A stretch of DNA of 64,000 nucleotides from Olsenella sp. (lineage in GTDB: Bacteria; Actinomycetota; Coriobacteriia; Coriobacteriales; Atopobiaceae): the NCBI GenBank assembly GCA_022648325.1, contig JALCMG010000002.1, forward strand, positions 62,001 to 126,000, given 5' to 3'. The translations under genes were made by a program, and so were the position numbers. Positions 43,440 to 52,752 of the stretch are shown here, piece by piece. Position 1 is the first letter of the stretch. Every line of letters starts with the position of its first letter. Below the pieces are notes generated by a model. It did not search any database. It was not told where the DNA came from and saw nothing but the letters and a program-made list of their open reading frames with translations.

Positions 43440-44690
43440 ATGGGCTTCGCACAAGGACTCATTCCGCGCAAAGCGTATCTCGAAGAGCTCGAGAAATGGG
43501 AAGAATCCGGTCTCATCCGTGTTCTCCAGGGAGTTCGTCGGTGCGGCAAGTCGTCAATCCTTGCAACCTATGGAAACGCCCTACTCAACAAGGGCGTGCC
43601 TCAAGAAAACGTAATCGTCTATGACCAGTCCCAGTGGCTGCGTCCCGAGCATGCTGATGCAGCGTACCTCAAGGAAACGCTCTCTCAAGCGCTCGACCAG
43701 TCGAATCCAACATGTCACCGCTACGTACTCTTAGACGAGGTGCAAGAGGTAGAGGGCTGGGAGAGGGTTGTCCGTCAACTGCAGACCGTACCCGGCTGCG
43801 AAATTGTCGTGACGGGTTCTAACGCCTTTCTTCTCTCGGGCGAGCTTGGCACACTGCTATCTGGCAGGTATGTCCGCATCCCCATCTGGCCACTTTCGTT
43901 TTCCGAATACCGCGTTTTCAAGAGCGAGCTCGATGGCACAGAAAACAGCGTTGATGACGCATACCCCTCCTACCAGCTGTATGGAGGGATGCCAGTCCTT
44001 TTTTCCCTGAGAAACAGAAACGAGGATGCCATCCGAACGGTCCTTTCGTCGGTCTATGACACGGTCATCATGAATGACGTGGCATTGCGCACCGGCGTGC
44101 GAGACTACCCGCTGCTTGACAGGCTGTGCCGTTATCTCTTCCGCACATCGGGAAACCTCTTCTCCACCAACTCTGTGCGCAACTACCTTGTCTCGAATGG
44201 AATGAAAGTTCACGTTACTACCATCGATGCCTACCTTGGCGCGCTTGAGGATGCCCTTATACTCTACAGCGCCACTCAGGATAGCCTGTCCGAGAAGACA
44301 CTTCTCAACCCAAGGCGCAAGTACTATCCGGTAGACACGGGGCTACGGAATCTTGCGAGCGGCTTCTCCAATCTCGATACGGGATTCCAGCTGGAAAACG
44401 TTGTCTATCTTGAGCTGCTGCGACGCAGCTGGGATGTTTCCGTTGGAAAGACCACCGGCGGAGAGATTGACTTTGTTTGCAGGCGGGGCGCCGACAAACT
44501 CTATATCCAGGTTTCCGAGGACCTCTCATCGCCTCAGACCCGCAAGCGTGAGCTCGCTCCACTGAACGAGCTGGGCGATTCATTCCCCAAACTCGTGCTC
44601 ACGCTTGACCGGCTCCACGAAGGTGTCACCGAAACCGGAATTCGCATTGAGGACGCACGAGATTGGTTGCTCGAGGCCGACCATCGCTGA
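43440..44690 (+). CDS. AAA ATPase with DUF4143 C-terminal domain
   Basis: 416 residues. The ATPase part has Walker A VRRCGKSSIL, Walker B YVLLDEVQEVEGW and the sensor VTGSNAFLLSG (AAA_14). The DUF4143 part follows, with GEIDFVCRRGADKLYIQVSE near the C-terminus, resembling the E-D-QxK arrangement of restriction-endonuclease-like folds. The function of this widespread family is not known. The ATG at 43440 has GAGAGGAG. Codon use is less GC-biased than in neighbouring genes, which suggests transfer. It stands convergent with dgt. Confidence 0.88.
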   Translation: MGFAQGLIPRKAYLEELEKWEESGLIRVLQGVRRCGKSSILATYGNALLNKGVPQENVIVYDQSQWLRPEHADAAYLKETLSQALDQSNPTCHRYVLLDEVQEVEGWERVVRQLQTVPGCEIVVTGSNAFLLSGELGTLLSGRYVRIPIWPLSFSEYRVFKSELDGTENSVDDAYPSYQLYGGMPVLFSLRNRNEDAIRTVLSSVYDTVIMNDVALRTGVRDYPLLDRLCRYLFRTSGNLFSTNSVRNYLVSNGMKVHVTTIDAYLGALEDALILYSATQDSLSEKTLLNPRRKYYPVDTGLRNLASGFSNLDTGFQLENVVYLELLRRSWDVSVGKTTGGEIDFVCRRGADKLYIQVSEDLSSPQTRKRELAPLNELGDSFPKLVLTLDRLHEGVTETGIRIEDARDWLLEADHR

Positions 44691-44746
44691 GTATGGCTGG
44701 CGCTTGACCTGCCGAGACGACAAAGAGTCCCGCACCAGCCCCCTCC

Positions 44747-45988
44747 CTACGGCCGCACCCCCTCGAAGTACCCACGTCGCGGGAAGAGCTCGCGAGCCTG
44801 GGGAAAGAGCTCTGAGCACGTGGCCATGAAGTAGTCGTCCGTCATGGACGAGATGAAATCGACCACCGCGAGGTCTGGGTCCTTCTCCCAATCGTAGGTA
44901 CGGCCATACGGCGCAAGGTGCCGGCCGAGCGGCTCGATGTGGTGCCGGAAAATCGCGGAGGACTCGTCGCCCGCTCGCAGCGCCGCGAGCTCGTGCTCAT
45001 ACAGCATCGAGAAGAGCTCCGAGACGCCGCGCGAGAAGTCACCGTTGACCTCGGATGCGCCATAGATCTTCTCGTAGTTCTCGCGCTTTGCCCGGCGCAT
45101 CTCCGCGAAGCCCTCCTCGCTCATTTCGATGCGCGGTTTGTCCAGGCTGTTCTCGACCAAGTCCGCCACAAATGCCCCAAGCGCCCATGCGTTGTACGCC
45201 CCGCCGAGCCCGTCGTCAAAGCTCTTCTCGGTGCATAGGCCCGCACGGATGGCGTCCTGGCGGTCTTTGCCCACGTAGGCGATGATGTCAGAGACGCGAA
45301 CCACGCAGCCCTCGAGCGTCATGGGGCGCAGGTGCGCGATGGCGGGACCGCCCTTCTCCCAGCACTCCTCGACCCCGAGGTCGAACTCCCCAAAGCTGGC
45401 GAGGTCGCTCGTCTCGAAGACCTGCTGCTCGAACTCTCCGTTGTGGCAAATCACGCCATCCAGGGTCTGGAGGGCAAGGTTTCTCCCGTACGTCACGTCG
45501 AGCACGCGCACGCTCTGCACGTTGTGGGCAAAGAAGCGGCCGGTGTGCGCGTGGTAGACGTCGTTCAGGAAGCGCTCGCCGGCATGGCCAAACGGGGTGT
45601 GGCCAATGTCGTGCCCCAGCGCGATGGCCTCGATGAGGTCGAGGTTGAGCCCCAGCGCGGCGCCGATGTCCCGCGCGACTCGGGCAACGAGCTGAACGTG
45701 CAGGCCGCGCCGCGCCAGGTCGTCGTCCGCGCGAAACGAGAAGACTTGGGTCTTCCCTGCTAGGCGGTTGTACGCGGACATGTGCATGATCTTCTCGGAG
45801 TCGCGCACAAACGCCGGGCGCAGGGCGCTCTCCTGGTCGCGCTCGGTCTTGTCGCGACGCAACGCCGCAGAGCTTGGCGTGGCAAACGGCGAGAGCTCAC
45901 CGCTTGCGCGACGGTTGGCGACGGCCTTCTCGGCCCTTGGTGAGAGCTGCCCCGTGAGGTGGGGCGCAAGCTTGTTGGTAACTTCCAT
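44747..45988 (-). CDS. dgt: dGTPase-like HD-domain triphosphohydrolase
   Basis: 413 residues. The HD motif is IEAIALGHDIGHTPFGHAGE, preceded by RLAGKTQVFSFRADDDLARR, a pattern typical of dNTP triphosphohydrolases; a second patch FDLGVEECWEKGGP is unusual in detail. It removes triphosphate from dGTP or other dNTPs and would lower dNTP pools. The ATG at 45988 lies downstream of the repeat array at 46106-46218. Confidence 0.85.
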   Translation of the reverse strand: MEVTNKLAPHLTGQLSPRAEKAVANRRASGELSPFATPSSAALRRDKTERDQESALRPAFVRDSEKIMHMSAYNRLAGKTQVFSFRADDDLARRGLHVQLVARVARDIGAALGLNLDLIEAIALGHDIGHTPFGHAGERFLNDVYHAHTGRFFAHNVQSVRVLDVTYGRNLALQTLDGVICHNGEFEQQVFETSDLASFGEFDLGVEECWEKGGPAIAHLRPMTLEGCVVRVSDIIAYVGKDRQDAIRAGLCTEKSFDDGLGGAYNAWALGAFVADLVENSLDKPRIEMSEEGFAEMRRAKRENYEKIYGASEVNGDFSRGVSELFSMLYEHELAALRAGDESSAIFRHHIEPLGRHLAPYGRTYDWEKDPDLAVVDFISSMTDDYFMATCSELFPQARELFPRRGYFEGVRP

Positions 45989-46105
45989 GGCTGCCTCCTG
46001 GCATCGTGTTGATCGAGGCAGATTCTAGCAAGGAGACGCGACAGTATTTAGGGCCGCCAGGGCGCCCCCGGCGGACCAAGCCGCAACACCCCTCCGGGGA
46101 CCAAG

Positions 46106-46218
46106 TCGCCGGAGGGACAAATTTGTTGCAATATGCATCATCTAGCGCCCTCCGGCGACAAATAATCGCCGGAGGGCGCCGTATGTTGCAAATTGCGTCA
46201 AAAGGGGCGTTCCGGCGA
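46106..46218. repeat. 53-bp palindromic repeat, two full units plus remnant
   Basis: Units at 46106-46158 and 46166-46218, each TCGCCGG ... CCGGCGA, separated by CAAATAA (7 bp), so the period is 60 bp. Centres read GTTGCAATATGCATCATC and GTTGCAAATTGCGTCAAAA. The end of the first and start of the second form a perfect 14-bp hairpin GCGCCCTCCGGCGA/TCGCCGGAGGGCGC with the 7-base loop. A decayed unit is visible at about 46048-46100. Confidence 0.85.
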
Positions 46219-46258
46219 CACGCCACGCGCCTGAAAACGTACCCAAAGGAGCTACCGC

Positions 46259-47635
46259 CTACTCCACGACGAGGCAGCCCATGTTGAGGCGATGCGTCCA
46301 CTCGCCAATGACGTTGCCCTTGCCGCAACGGGTGAAGACGCCGCCGAACTTGCCGTTGAAGAGGAAGAGGCCCTCCATGTTGCTCATCTCCGGTGCCGCA
46401 AGGGGATCCTCGCCGGGCTTGAGCACACCGCCGCGCAGGGTGGGCGTGCGGTACTGCGGCGCATACGCCTGCACCACGCCACCACTCTTGGCACACGCAG
46501 CAAGAGCGCGCTCCCATTCCTCCTGCGTCTCGCAGTCGAGTCCAGCAACCACGCCAACGGCGTTGTAGCCACCCGCAGGCTTCACGATCCAGCGGTCCTT
46601 CTTGGCATAGGGCGAGAGGTCCGAATTGGCATCAAGCAACACGGTCTCGGGGACGTGCGCCTCGATGAAGGCTTGCTCCTCGGGCGTGAGAATACCGTCA
46701 ACCGCCTGCGAGCGCATGACGGCGAAGACCGTCTTCGTGGCGCAGGGCCAGGTCCTGTAGCCGCCGATAACGCAGGCAAGACCACGACGTGCGGCCTCGG
46801 CCAGTGCGTCGGCGCCGGCGCAGGGCTTCTCGGCAATCTCGGACGTGACGGCACGACGGTACACGCAGGCAACGGGGCCGCCGGGCACCATGAGGAGGTC
46901 GTGTCCGGCAACGTGCTCAATCCGCAGGTCGCGGATGTCGCAGAACTGCGCGTAGAACCCCTTGTCGGAGAGACGCCAGAGGAAGTCCTCAAGCTCGTCG
47001 GTCGACGCGCTCTCGGAGTAGTCAACGATGCACAGCGAAGGGTGGTCCGAAGCGCTGCCAAAGCGGTCAGCGTTCGCCCAACTCACGTACGTCTCCCTGA
47101 TGGCATCGATTGCCTCGCCCACCAGGTCGTACGTCGTAATCGAGGGGTGCTTCTCGGCGAACTTGCGGTAGGTCTGGGTTGCCTGGATGGCACGAGTGAC
47201 CTCAACGGTTGTGGTCATGCCAGCCGAGCCATCGGTGTTGAGCTCGCAGAACTGGTAGTCGCCAGTCTCCTCGTTGAAGAAGATGTCCACGCGGGCAATG
47301 GGAATCATCTGCTCATAGCCGGTGGGAATGAGCGTGAGCTCCTCGAGCTGTGGGGAGAGGTGGAAGAGCTTACGGAAATCGGGGTTGCGCAGGTACTCCG
47401 CCGTAATCTTGTCCATGATGCGACCCATGGTCTCGGCAGCGTCGCGCAGGATGTCAACCTGGGCTGCGTCAAAAATCTTGGGGGTCATTGCCCAAGAAAC
47501 CGGTCCCCCGTGATAGAGGGCATGCGTGGTGAGAAGGTAGCGGTCACCAGCCTCCCTGCTCTCAACGTCACCGGCAAGCTCGCGCGCAGTCGACAGGAAC
47601 TCATCCTCAAGTTCGCGTCCATGAAGGCTAGTCAT
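46259..47635 (-). CDS. Glutathionylspermidine-synthase-like ATP-grasp protein
   Basis: About 458 residues with an arrangement like the circularly permuted ATP-grasp (glutathionylspermidine synthase C-terminal) family: RVDIFFNEETGDYQFCELNT with the acidic metal-binding Glu-Leu-Asn-Thr-Asp, SAGMTTTVEVTRA, and the lysine-bearing strand KKDRWIVKPAGGYNAVGVVA; GLFLFNGKFGGVFTRCGKGN lies near the end. Family members make amide bonds on peptides or polyamines; the substrate here is unknown. The ATG at 47635 has AGGAAG. An SGNH-GNAT gene lies 210 bp upstream on the same strand. Confidence 0.78.
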   Translation of the reverse strand: MTSLHGRELEDEFLSTARELAGDVESREAGDRYLLTTHALYHGGPVSWAMTPKIFDAAQVDILRDAAETMGRIMDKITAEYLRNPDFRKLFHLSPQLEELTLIPTGYEQMIPIARVDIFFNEETGDYQFCELNTDGSAGMTTTVEVTRAIQATQTYRKFAEKHPSITTYDLVGEAIDAIRETYVSWANADRFGSASDHPSLCIVDYSESASTDELEDFLWRLSDKGFYAQFCDIRDLRIEHVAGHDLLMVPGGPVACVYRRAVTSEIAEKPCAGADALAEAARRGLACVIGGYRTWPCATKTVFAVMRSQAVDGILTPEEQAFIEAHVPETVLLDANSDLSPYAKKDRWIVKPAGGYNAVGVVAGLDCETQEEWERALAACAKSGGVVQAYAPQYRTPTLRGGVLKPGEDPLAAPEMSNMEGLFLFNGKFGGVFTRCGKGNVIGEWTHRLNMGCLVVE

Positions 47636-47705
47636 ATGTGTCACTTCCTGATCGCCGAGGTCGGAGCGCGACATTTCGGCGAGCGATGCGAATATGTCTG
47701 TAAAG

Positions 47706-47724
47706 AGCTATCCAATAGATAGCT
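47706..47724 (-). promoter_or_regulatory. Leader stem-loop before the ATP-grasp gene
   Basis: AGCTATC-TATTG-GATAGCT, a perfect 7-bp inverted repeat about 70 bp before the start at 47635. It may be an operator or leader structure; a TACAAT that could be a -10 lies just upstream of it on the minus strand. Confidence 0.3.
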
Positions 47725-47845
47725 GCCCGATTGTAGACGCTCGGATGCAGCATCACTGATTCTGCACACAACATGTCAGGTCTTTGTACACTCGCACGGC
47801 AGGAGGTTGATATTGGGCAATACCCGCCCGGAGTAGACGAAAAGC

Positions 47846-49702
47846 CTACGCTCGGCTCAGGAAGTGCATGCCCTTCTCGGGATACACCGTAAGCCCAAGC
47901 TTCTCCTGTAGGGCAATGGACGCCTGGTTGTCGGGCCACACCTCGCCCCACGGAACGAGCCCTCGGTCTAGTTGCTCGTTGATCTTCGCAGACTCAAGCG
48001 CGGTGGCCCACCCGCGGCGGCGCTGCTCGGGAAAGACCTCGAGCATGCCAATCGCGCCCTCGGGATGCTCGCCGATAAAGGCGCAGAGACGTCCCGCCTC
48101 AAAGCCGCCCAACACAAGGCCGCGGGCGAGAATGTCCTCCAGCTCGCCGGGAGCCAGGTACTCGGGATGCGAGTAGTGCGAGGCCACAAGCTCGGCGTAT
48201 GCGGGCGTGAGCGTGCGGATATCAAGTGAGGGATCCACCTCGAGGCGAGTCTTCTTCTCGTAGATCACCATGTTGCAGGGCGCGTCTTCGGTGAGGCCAA
48301 GGTCGCGGCGAACATCGTACACCGGCGCGGCGCCAAGTGCGCACACAAGGTCACGGGACGCAAAGACGTCCAGTGCCTCACGAACGGCCTTCCTCGAGGT
48401 GCCCCACACAAAGGTCCCGTGCCGCGGCACCTCCAAGAGGCACGCGCCCTTCTCGGCGACGAGGACCTCGCCAATCCCACGACGAGCGCACTCCAGGATG
48501 GGAAACGCCTCGCGCGGCCCCTTGGAGAGAAGGTCGATGGCACGTGCCCTACGCGTCTCGGCCGGCTCCGCCAGGGTGTTCATGATGTAGGCAAGGCGCT
48601 CTGCGATAGTTGCCGAGCCGTCTGCGTTGGGATGCTCGTAGCCGTCGGCCATGAGGACGGGGCTCGCCTGCAAAAGGCGCGACCCCTCCACCAGGTGCAT
48701 GCCGGGGTTTGCAGCAACGGCGCTGCGGATAAGGTCGGGCACCACGGCAAAGCAGCTGCCACGGTGCGTTGGGTGGGTCTCGTCCAGGTGCCAAAGCGGG
48801 GTCAGGGTCCATACGGATGCCTCGGGCCACGCCTCCGCAACCTCGAAGAGGCTCGTGCGGATGTCGCGCGAGATGCGCATCTTCTGGCAGGGCTCGTAGC
48901 GGTAGTTCTCGCCCAGCTCTACCACCACGGCCGAAGGCGAGGCCTCATCGACAAGCCCCACGGTTGAGCCGGGGAGAAACACCTGCCCACCAATCCCCTG
49001 GTTGAGCACGTCCAAACCAAGCTTAGTAGCGAGAAGGGCCGGCCAGTTGTGCGCGGGGTCCCCCGAAACGAAGCCCTGCGCGATGGAGTCACCTATCACA
49101 AGAAGCTGGTCGCGCGACGCCACCGGCTCGATCACGTTGCCGTCGCCAACAACGCACCGCAGGTCGCAGCTGGTCAGGCACGGAAGCCACACGCGCACGT
49201 GATGGTGACGCCCCATGCCGGGAAGGCGCTGAAGGCTGCTCTCGGGCGCCTCGCCGGGGTCGTCGAGCGCAAATTCAACGCGCGTGACGCCGTCACGGTT
49301 CTCCTCGGGAAGCACGCAGGGCAGGTGCCTGCCGTCGACATCGCACGAGAAGCCGTCGAGGGGGCCGTCCGGGGCGAAAGCGCACTCGGCCACCTCGGTG
49401 AGAACCTCGCGCGAGCCGCGCGGGAATTCTTCCACGCGGGCCTCAAGCACGATGGCCGAGGAATCTGTCTCGAACTCCACGGTGATCCCCGACGCGCAAG
49501 CGGCCATGGCACGATAGAGGCCAGGGTGCCACGCACGGCAACTCCCTATGGCCTTGAGCTGGCTCTTTGCAAAGCGCCATGGGTGGATCCACCCATGGCC
49601 CAAGGGCTCTGCCCACACCGCGCCGTGAAGCAGTCCCTCGACGGGAACGCTCACGAGCAACTCGGCCATATCCTTCTCGTCCATGAGTTCACTGACGCTC
49701 AT
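47846..49702 (-). CDS. SGNH hydrolase fused to a GNAT acetyltransferase
   Basis: 618 residues in three parts. The N-terminal beta-rich part (about 1-200) resembles the front domain of some esterases. The SGNH part has the nucleophile VIGDSIAQG near residue 205, the Gly block GIGGQVF, LGENYRY where a GxND-type motif is expected, and the late pair DGYEHPNADG. The C-terminal part (about 390-618) is GNAT-like, with a lobe containing RRGIGEVLVAEKGACLLEVP and the acetyl-CoA strand GAIGMLEVFPEQRRRGWATA. Thus one protein could both remove and transfer acyl groups. The direct target is unknown; the neighbouring ATP-grasp gene is on the same strand. Confidence 0.78.
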   Translation of the reverse strand: MSVSELMDEKDMAELLVSVPVEGLLHGAVWAEPLGHGWIHPWRFAKSQLKAIGSCRAWHPGLYRAMAACASGITVEFETDSSAIVLEARVEEFPRGSREVLTEVAECAFAPDGPLDGFSCDVDGRHLPCVLPEENRDGVTRVEFALDDPGEAPESSLQRLPGMGRHHHVRVWLPCLTSCDLRCVVGDGNVIEPVASRDQLLVIGDSIAQGFVSGDPAHNWPALLATKLGLDVLNQGIGGQVFLPGSTVGLVDEASPSAVVVELGENYRYEPCQKMRISRDIRTSLFEVAEAWPEASVWTLTPLWHLDETHPTHRGSCFAVVPDLIRSAVAANPGMHLVEGSRLLQASPVLMADGYEHPNADGSATIAERLAYIMNTLAEPAETRRARAIDLLSKGPREAFPILECARRGIGEVLVAEKGACLLEVPRHGTFVWGTSRKAVREALDVFASRDLVCALGAAPVYDVRRDLGLTEDAPCNMVIYEKKTRLEVDPSLDIRTLTPAYAELVASHYSHPEYLAPGELEDILARGLVLGGFEAGRLCAFIGEHPEGAIGMLEVFPEQRRRGWATALESAKINEQLDRGLVPWGEVWPDNQASIALQEKLGLTVYPEKGMHFLSRA

Positions 49703-49877
49703 CGCACGTCGCCTCTCTGCGATTCAGCCACGTTGTGTGCGCTGCGATTGATGTTTTGGGCATCTATTGTGGCAGAAACCGAGACCGCGTGGGCGCTGGG
49801 AGAGGAAAGCCTCAGGCGCAATACGAAAACGCATCCCCAAGCGTCGGCGGAAGGATATCCGCACACAGACCCCCGCA

Positions 49878-50414
49878 CTACTCCTCGTTTGCCGCACGGC
49901 GGAGCGGTTCGTAGGCGGCGATAAGGTCGTCGAGGCGCATCCTTGCGTTTGCCGGGCTGGTCGAGGGGAGCCCCACGCACGGCATGCCACATGTTGGCTC
50001 GACAAGCCGCCGGTAGATCCGGGTTGCGGTTCCACCGGTGCAAAAAACGCACGAGATGGGCGCTGCCGAGAGAATCCGTCCCACGTCGTTGGGGACGGGG
50101 TCTCGAATGGAGGCGTCGCTCGCGCCAGTGATTGTACAGCTCGCGAGCACGTCCCAGAGCGCAACGTGGTGACGCAGGCACAGGTCTCTGCGGTCGTCGT
50201 TTTCCTCGGGAAGCGGCTCATCCCACAGGGCCGCCATAACGCGCCAGAAGCGGTTCTGGGGGTTACCGTAGTAGAAACACACTTCGCGCGACTTGGGACT
50301 GGGCATGGTGCCAAGTACCAAGACGCGGCTATTCTCATCAAATATTGGCTCTAGCGGGTGAACGACGAGCTGAGAGGACCGGCCAGTCTCGCCTTGGTGT
50401 GCGCTACTCGCCAT
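49878..50414 (-). CDS. DNA-deoxyinosine-type glycosylase (UDG superfamily)
   Basis: 178 residues. Motif 1 is VLGTMPSPKSREVCFYYGNP followed by NRFWRV, typical of the hypoxanthine/MUG-like branch (TIGR04274); the late LPSTSPAN is motif 2. It removes deaminated purines or mismatched bases from DNA. The ATG at 50414 overlaps the end of the phosphoesterase gene by 11 bp. Vsr, another mismatch enzyme, lies about 0.85 kb upstream. Confidence 0.85.
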   Translation of the reverse strand: MASSAHQGETGRSSQLVVHPLEPIFDENSRVLVLGTMPSPKSREVCFYYGNPQNRFWRVMAALWDEPLPEENDDRRDLCLRHHVALWDVLASCTITGASDASIRDPVPNDVGRILSAAPISCVFCTGGTATRIYRRLVEPTCGMPCVGLPSTSPANARMRLDDLIAAYEPLRRAANEE

Positions 50415-51207
50415 CGCGAATTGGCTCCGCGAACTCCTCGCCGTCGTCCAGGCGCATAACCGTGACCTGGCCAAAGTCGGCACCCCCGGCGGCACCGGAA
50501 TCGATGTCCCAGCGATCCGCCACGCCACCGGTAGCATCGCACGCGCCAACGCGCACCATCTGCGCAATACCGTCAGAGTTCCTCACCGGCCGGTCAAAGT
50601 CGTCGGTCATGGACGCAAGGTAGGGCGTTGGGGTGTGGCCCGCCACGACAATAGGCCCCTCTCCCCTCTCGTTGAGAAGCCCTGTTGGCACCGACCAGAA
50701 CTCATCGCGAATCCACAGCAGGTCATCGGGGATCTGCGCGGCAAGAAGCCCATCGATTGCGGCATCGTCCCACGCGCCATCCGCAGGCAGAGGCCCTCCC
50801 GGCCTAATGCCTGCGTGAGCCATGATGTACTGACGGCCCGACACCTCAACATGAGCCGAGAGGGGAAGTCCGCGCACCCACTCCACGAGTTCGCTCGCCT
50901 CATCATCCGAGAGGCCCCGAAGGCTCGAGAGCGTGGCCATGCCGCCGTTGATCGCCCAATTTGCCTGAGACACAACATCGTCTACATGGTCGAACGCATC
51001 GAGCATGAGGTCCTCGTGGTTGCCCTTGAGCACGTGCACGTTGGGGAGCGAGCGCGTAAACCGCATGACGCCGACAGGATCCGGCCCGCGATCGATCATG
51101 TCCCCCAGGCAGAACACGACGTCATCTGAGCCCGGAGACACGCGCTCAAACACGCGCTCGAGCGTTGCTCGGTGTCCGTGGACATCAGAAAAGACGTATG
51201 TCGACAT
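50404..51207 (-). CDS. PPP-family metallophosphoesterase
   Basis: 267 residues starting MSTYVFSDVHGHRATLERVF. The metal-binding motifs of protein phosphatase 1-like bacterial enzymes are complete: SDVHGH, GDMIDRGPDP, and KGNHEDLM, with AGHTPTP later. It could act on phosphoproteins or on dinucleotides (ApaH-like). The ATG at 51207 has AGGGGG. It overlaps the glycosylase gene by 11 bp. Confidence 0.87.
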   Translation of the reverse strand: MSTYVFSDVHGHRATLERVFERVSPGSDDVVFCLGDMIDRGPDPVGVMRFTRSLPNVHVLKGNHEDLMLDAFDHVDDVVSQANWAINGGMATLSSLRGLSDDEASELVEWVRGLPLSAHVEVSGRQYIMAHAGIRPGGPLPADGAWDDAAIDGLLAAQIPDDLLWIRDEFWSVPTGLLNERGEGPIVVAGHTPTPYLASMTDDFDRPVRNSDGIAQMVRVGACDATGGVADRWDIDSGAAGGADFGQVTVMRLDDGEEFAEPIRDGE

Positions 51208-51259
51208 GGCAACACCCCCTATCGTTGGCCACGGATACCAGCTTAGACCTGCGGCTGAT

Positions 51260-51772
51260 TTAACGCAAAGTATGCCGTGAACGTAGCTTTTGCCGCTCTC
51301 GGCGAAGCTTCCAAGGGTGAGGCGAGCCAATCTCGACCACGCGCGCAATGTGGGGACCCTCCCCACTCGCACGGTCAAGCTCGCGGAGAACCTCCTGCAT
51401 GGTGGGCTCGAGGCGCTCCTTCTTGAGCATGCACTCCCACACCACGAGGACTGTCCAACCGTCTTTTACCAGCAGTGCATTGTCGCGCGCGTCGCGGGCG
51501 CGGTTGCGTTCGAACTTCGCCCTCCAAAACTCCACGTTTGATTTGGGAAGCGGCAGGGCGCAGTGGGGGCATCGATGCCAGAAGCAGCCGTTCACAAAGA
51601 TGGCGACGCGCCTGCCGGGAAAGCATATATCGGGCTTCCCCGGCGCCTTCTTCCAGTGCAGTCGATAGCCGGTGTAGCCGGCCTCGCGCAGGCGCGCACG
51701 CACAAGCAACTCGGGCTTTGTGTCCTTGCTCTTGTTCGCCTGCATCACATGGCGCGTGGCCTCGCTCGTCAA
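51260..51772 (-). CDS. vsr: Very-short-patch repair endonuclease
   Basis: 170 residues of the Vsr family, which nicks T:G mismatches arising at methylated cytosine sites. It has RHVMQANKSKDTKPELLVRA, the catalytic Asp region APGKPDICFPGRRVAIFVNG and the zinc-binding patch CFWHRCPHCALPLPKSNVEF. The TTG at 51772 starts the product; an ATG at 51745 is an alternative. A partner cytosine methyltransferase (Dcm) is normally linked but none is seen in the window. Confidence 0.9.
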   Translation of the reverse strand: MTSEATRHVMQANKSKDTKPELLVRARLREAGYTGYRLHWKKAPGKPDICFPGRRVAIFVNGCFWHRCPHCALPLPKSNVEFWRAKFERNRARDARDNALLVKDGWTVLVVWECMLKKERLEPTMQEVLRELDRASGEGPHIARVVEIGSPHPWKLRRERQKLRSRHTLR

Positions 51773-51789
51773 GACGCTAGGCCCCCGTC

Positions 51790-52752
51790 CTACGCCACCG
51801 GGGCGTCCGAGGCAGCAGGCGCCCCCTCAAAGTTGAGGTCGCCCGTGAGTGCGCGGGAGGCGTCGTCGCCAAAGTCACGTGAGAGAACTGCAGATACCAC
51901 CGAAGGTGCACGGTCTAGCGCGCGGTCGTAAAGATCCTCAAATGAATCCCTGCTCACGGCACCCGTCTCGGGATTGGTCCATGCGCGGTGCTCGGCGTTG
52001 TCAAACTCCGAGGAAGCAGACGCGCGCACGCGGTGTGAGAGCGCGCTGTAGGTTGAGTACGGGGCGCCGGTGACCGCGCGCTCGAGGGAGGCAATCACGC
52101 TGCGATGCTGGTCGCGCGTGGCGTAAAGCAGGCGCAGCATGGTGCGGTAGCAGCTCACCGAAGCGGAGAACGTGGTGGGATCGACGGGCTTGTCATATGT
52201 CCATAGGGCTGCGTAGAAATAGATCTTGTCGATGATGGCAAGCACTTGGCGAGAGGCGTGGAGGGTATTCGCAAACGGCCTGTATTCCGCAATGGTCTTG
52301 GCAGTCTTTCGATAGAGCACCGCCTCGTCGAGGTCGCGCTCCACCTCCATGTGAACCTTTCCCGCACACTCGGGGCCAAGCCCGGGAACGCCTGCATGCG
52401 TGAGAGAGCGCGCCCAAGCATTCACAAAGGGATGGACCGTCGAGTCAAGAAGCCAATGGCACGAGAATCCCGCAAGGTATGCGGCACCAACGTCCTTCTC
52501 GCGCTTGGGCAGGCGATCGACGGCCTCACGCATGGCCGCGAGGAGACTGGCAGGTCGCTTGTCGTGCATAAGACTTCCCAACTGCGCCCATTTGGCCATA
52601 AGGGGATAGAGCTTGATGTAGAAAAGCGGGTCTGGACCCTGGCTCCCCAGAAGGAAGGCGTCACGCTCGTCCAAGGTCGCCAGGGGAAGCTCGGCCTTCG
52701 CGCGATCGGCAACGTCGCGAGCAAAGAAGTCGTGCGTGAGAATGTCTGGCAT
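51790..52752 (-). CDS. Zinc-dependent phospholipase-C-like protein
   Basis: 320 residues in the zinc-dependent phospholipase C (DUF) family. The start MPDILTHDFFARDVADRAKA is followed by AFLLGSQGPDPLFYIKLYP and YLAGFSCHWLLDSTVHPFVN, the last carrying His-Asp residues expected to bind metal. There is no signal peptide, so it is likely cytoplasmic or peripheral. The ATG at 52752 has AAAGGGG. Vsr follows 17 bp downstream. Confidence 0.78.
   Translation of the reverse strand: MPDILTHDFFARDVADRAKAELPLATLDERDAFLLGSQGPDPLFYIKLYPLMAKWAQLGSLMHDKRPASLLAAMREAVDRLPKREKDVGAAYLAGFSCHWLLDSTVHPFVNAWARSLTHAGVPGLGPECAGKVHMEVERDLDEAVLYRKTAKTIAEYRPFANTLHASRQVLAIIDKIYFYAALWTYDKPVDPTTFSASVSCYRTMLRLLYATRDQHRSVIASLERAVTGAPYSTYSALSHRVRASASSEFDNAEHRAWTNPETGAVSRDSFEDLYDRALDRAPSVVSAVLSRDFGDDASRALTGDLNFEGAPAASDAPVA

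Noticed and set aside
46106-46218. CRISPR-like look of the 60-bp-stepped arrays
   Set aside because: The spacers between the 23-bp hairpins are similar to one another (shared GTTGCAAAT and GTCAAAA), arrays have at most two units, and no cas gene is present.
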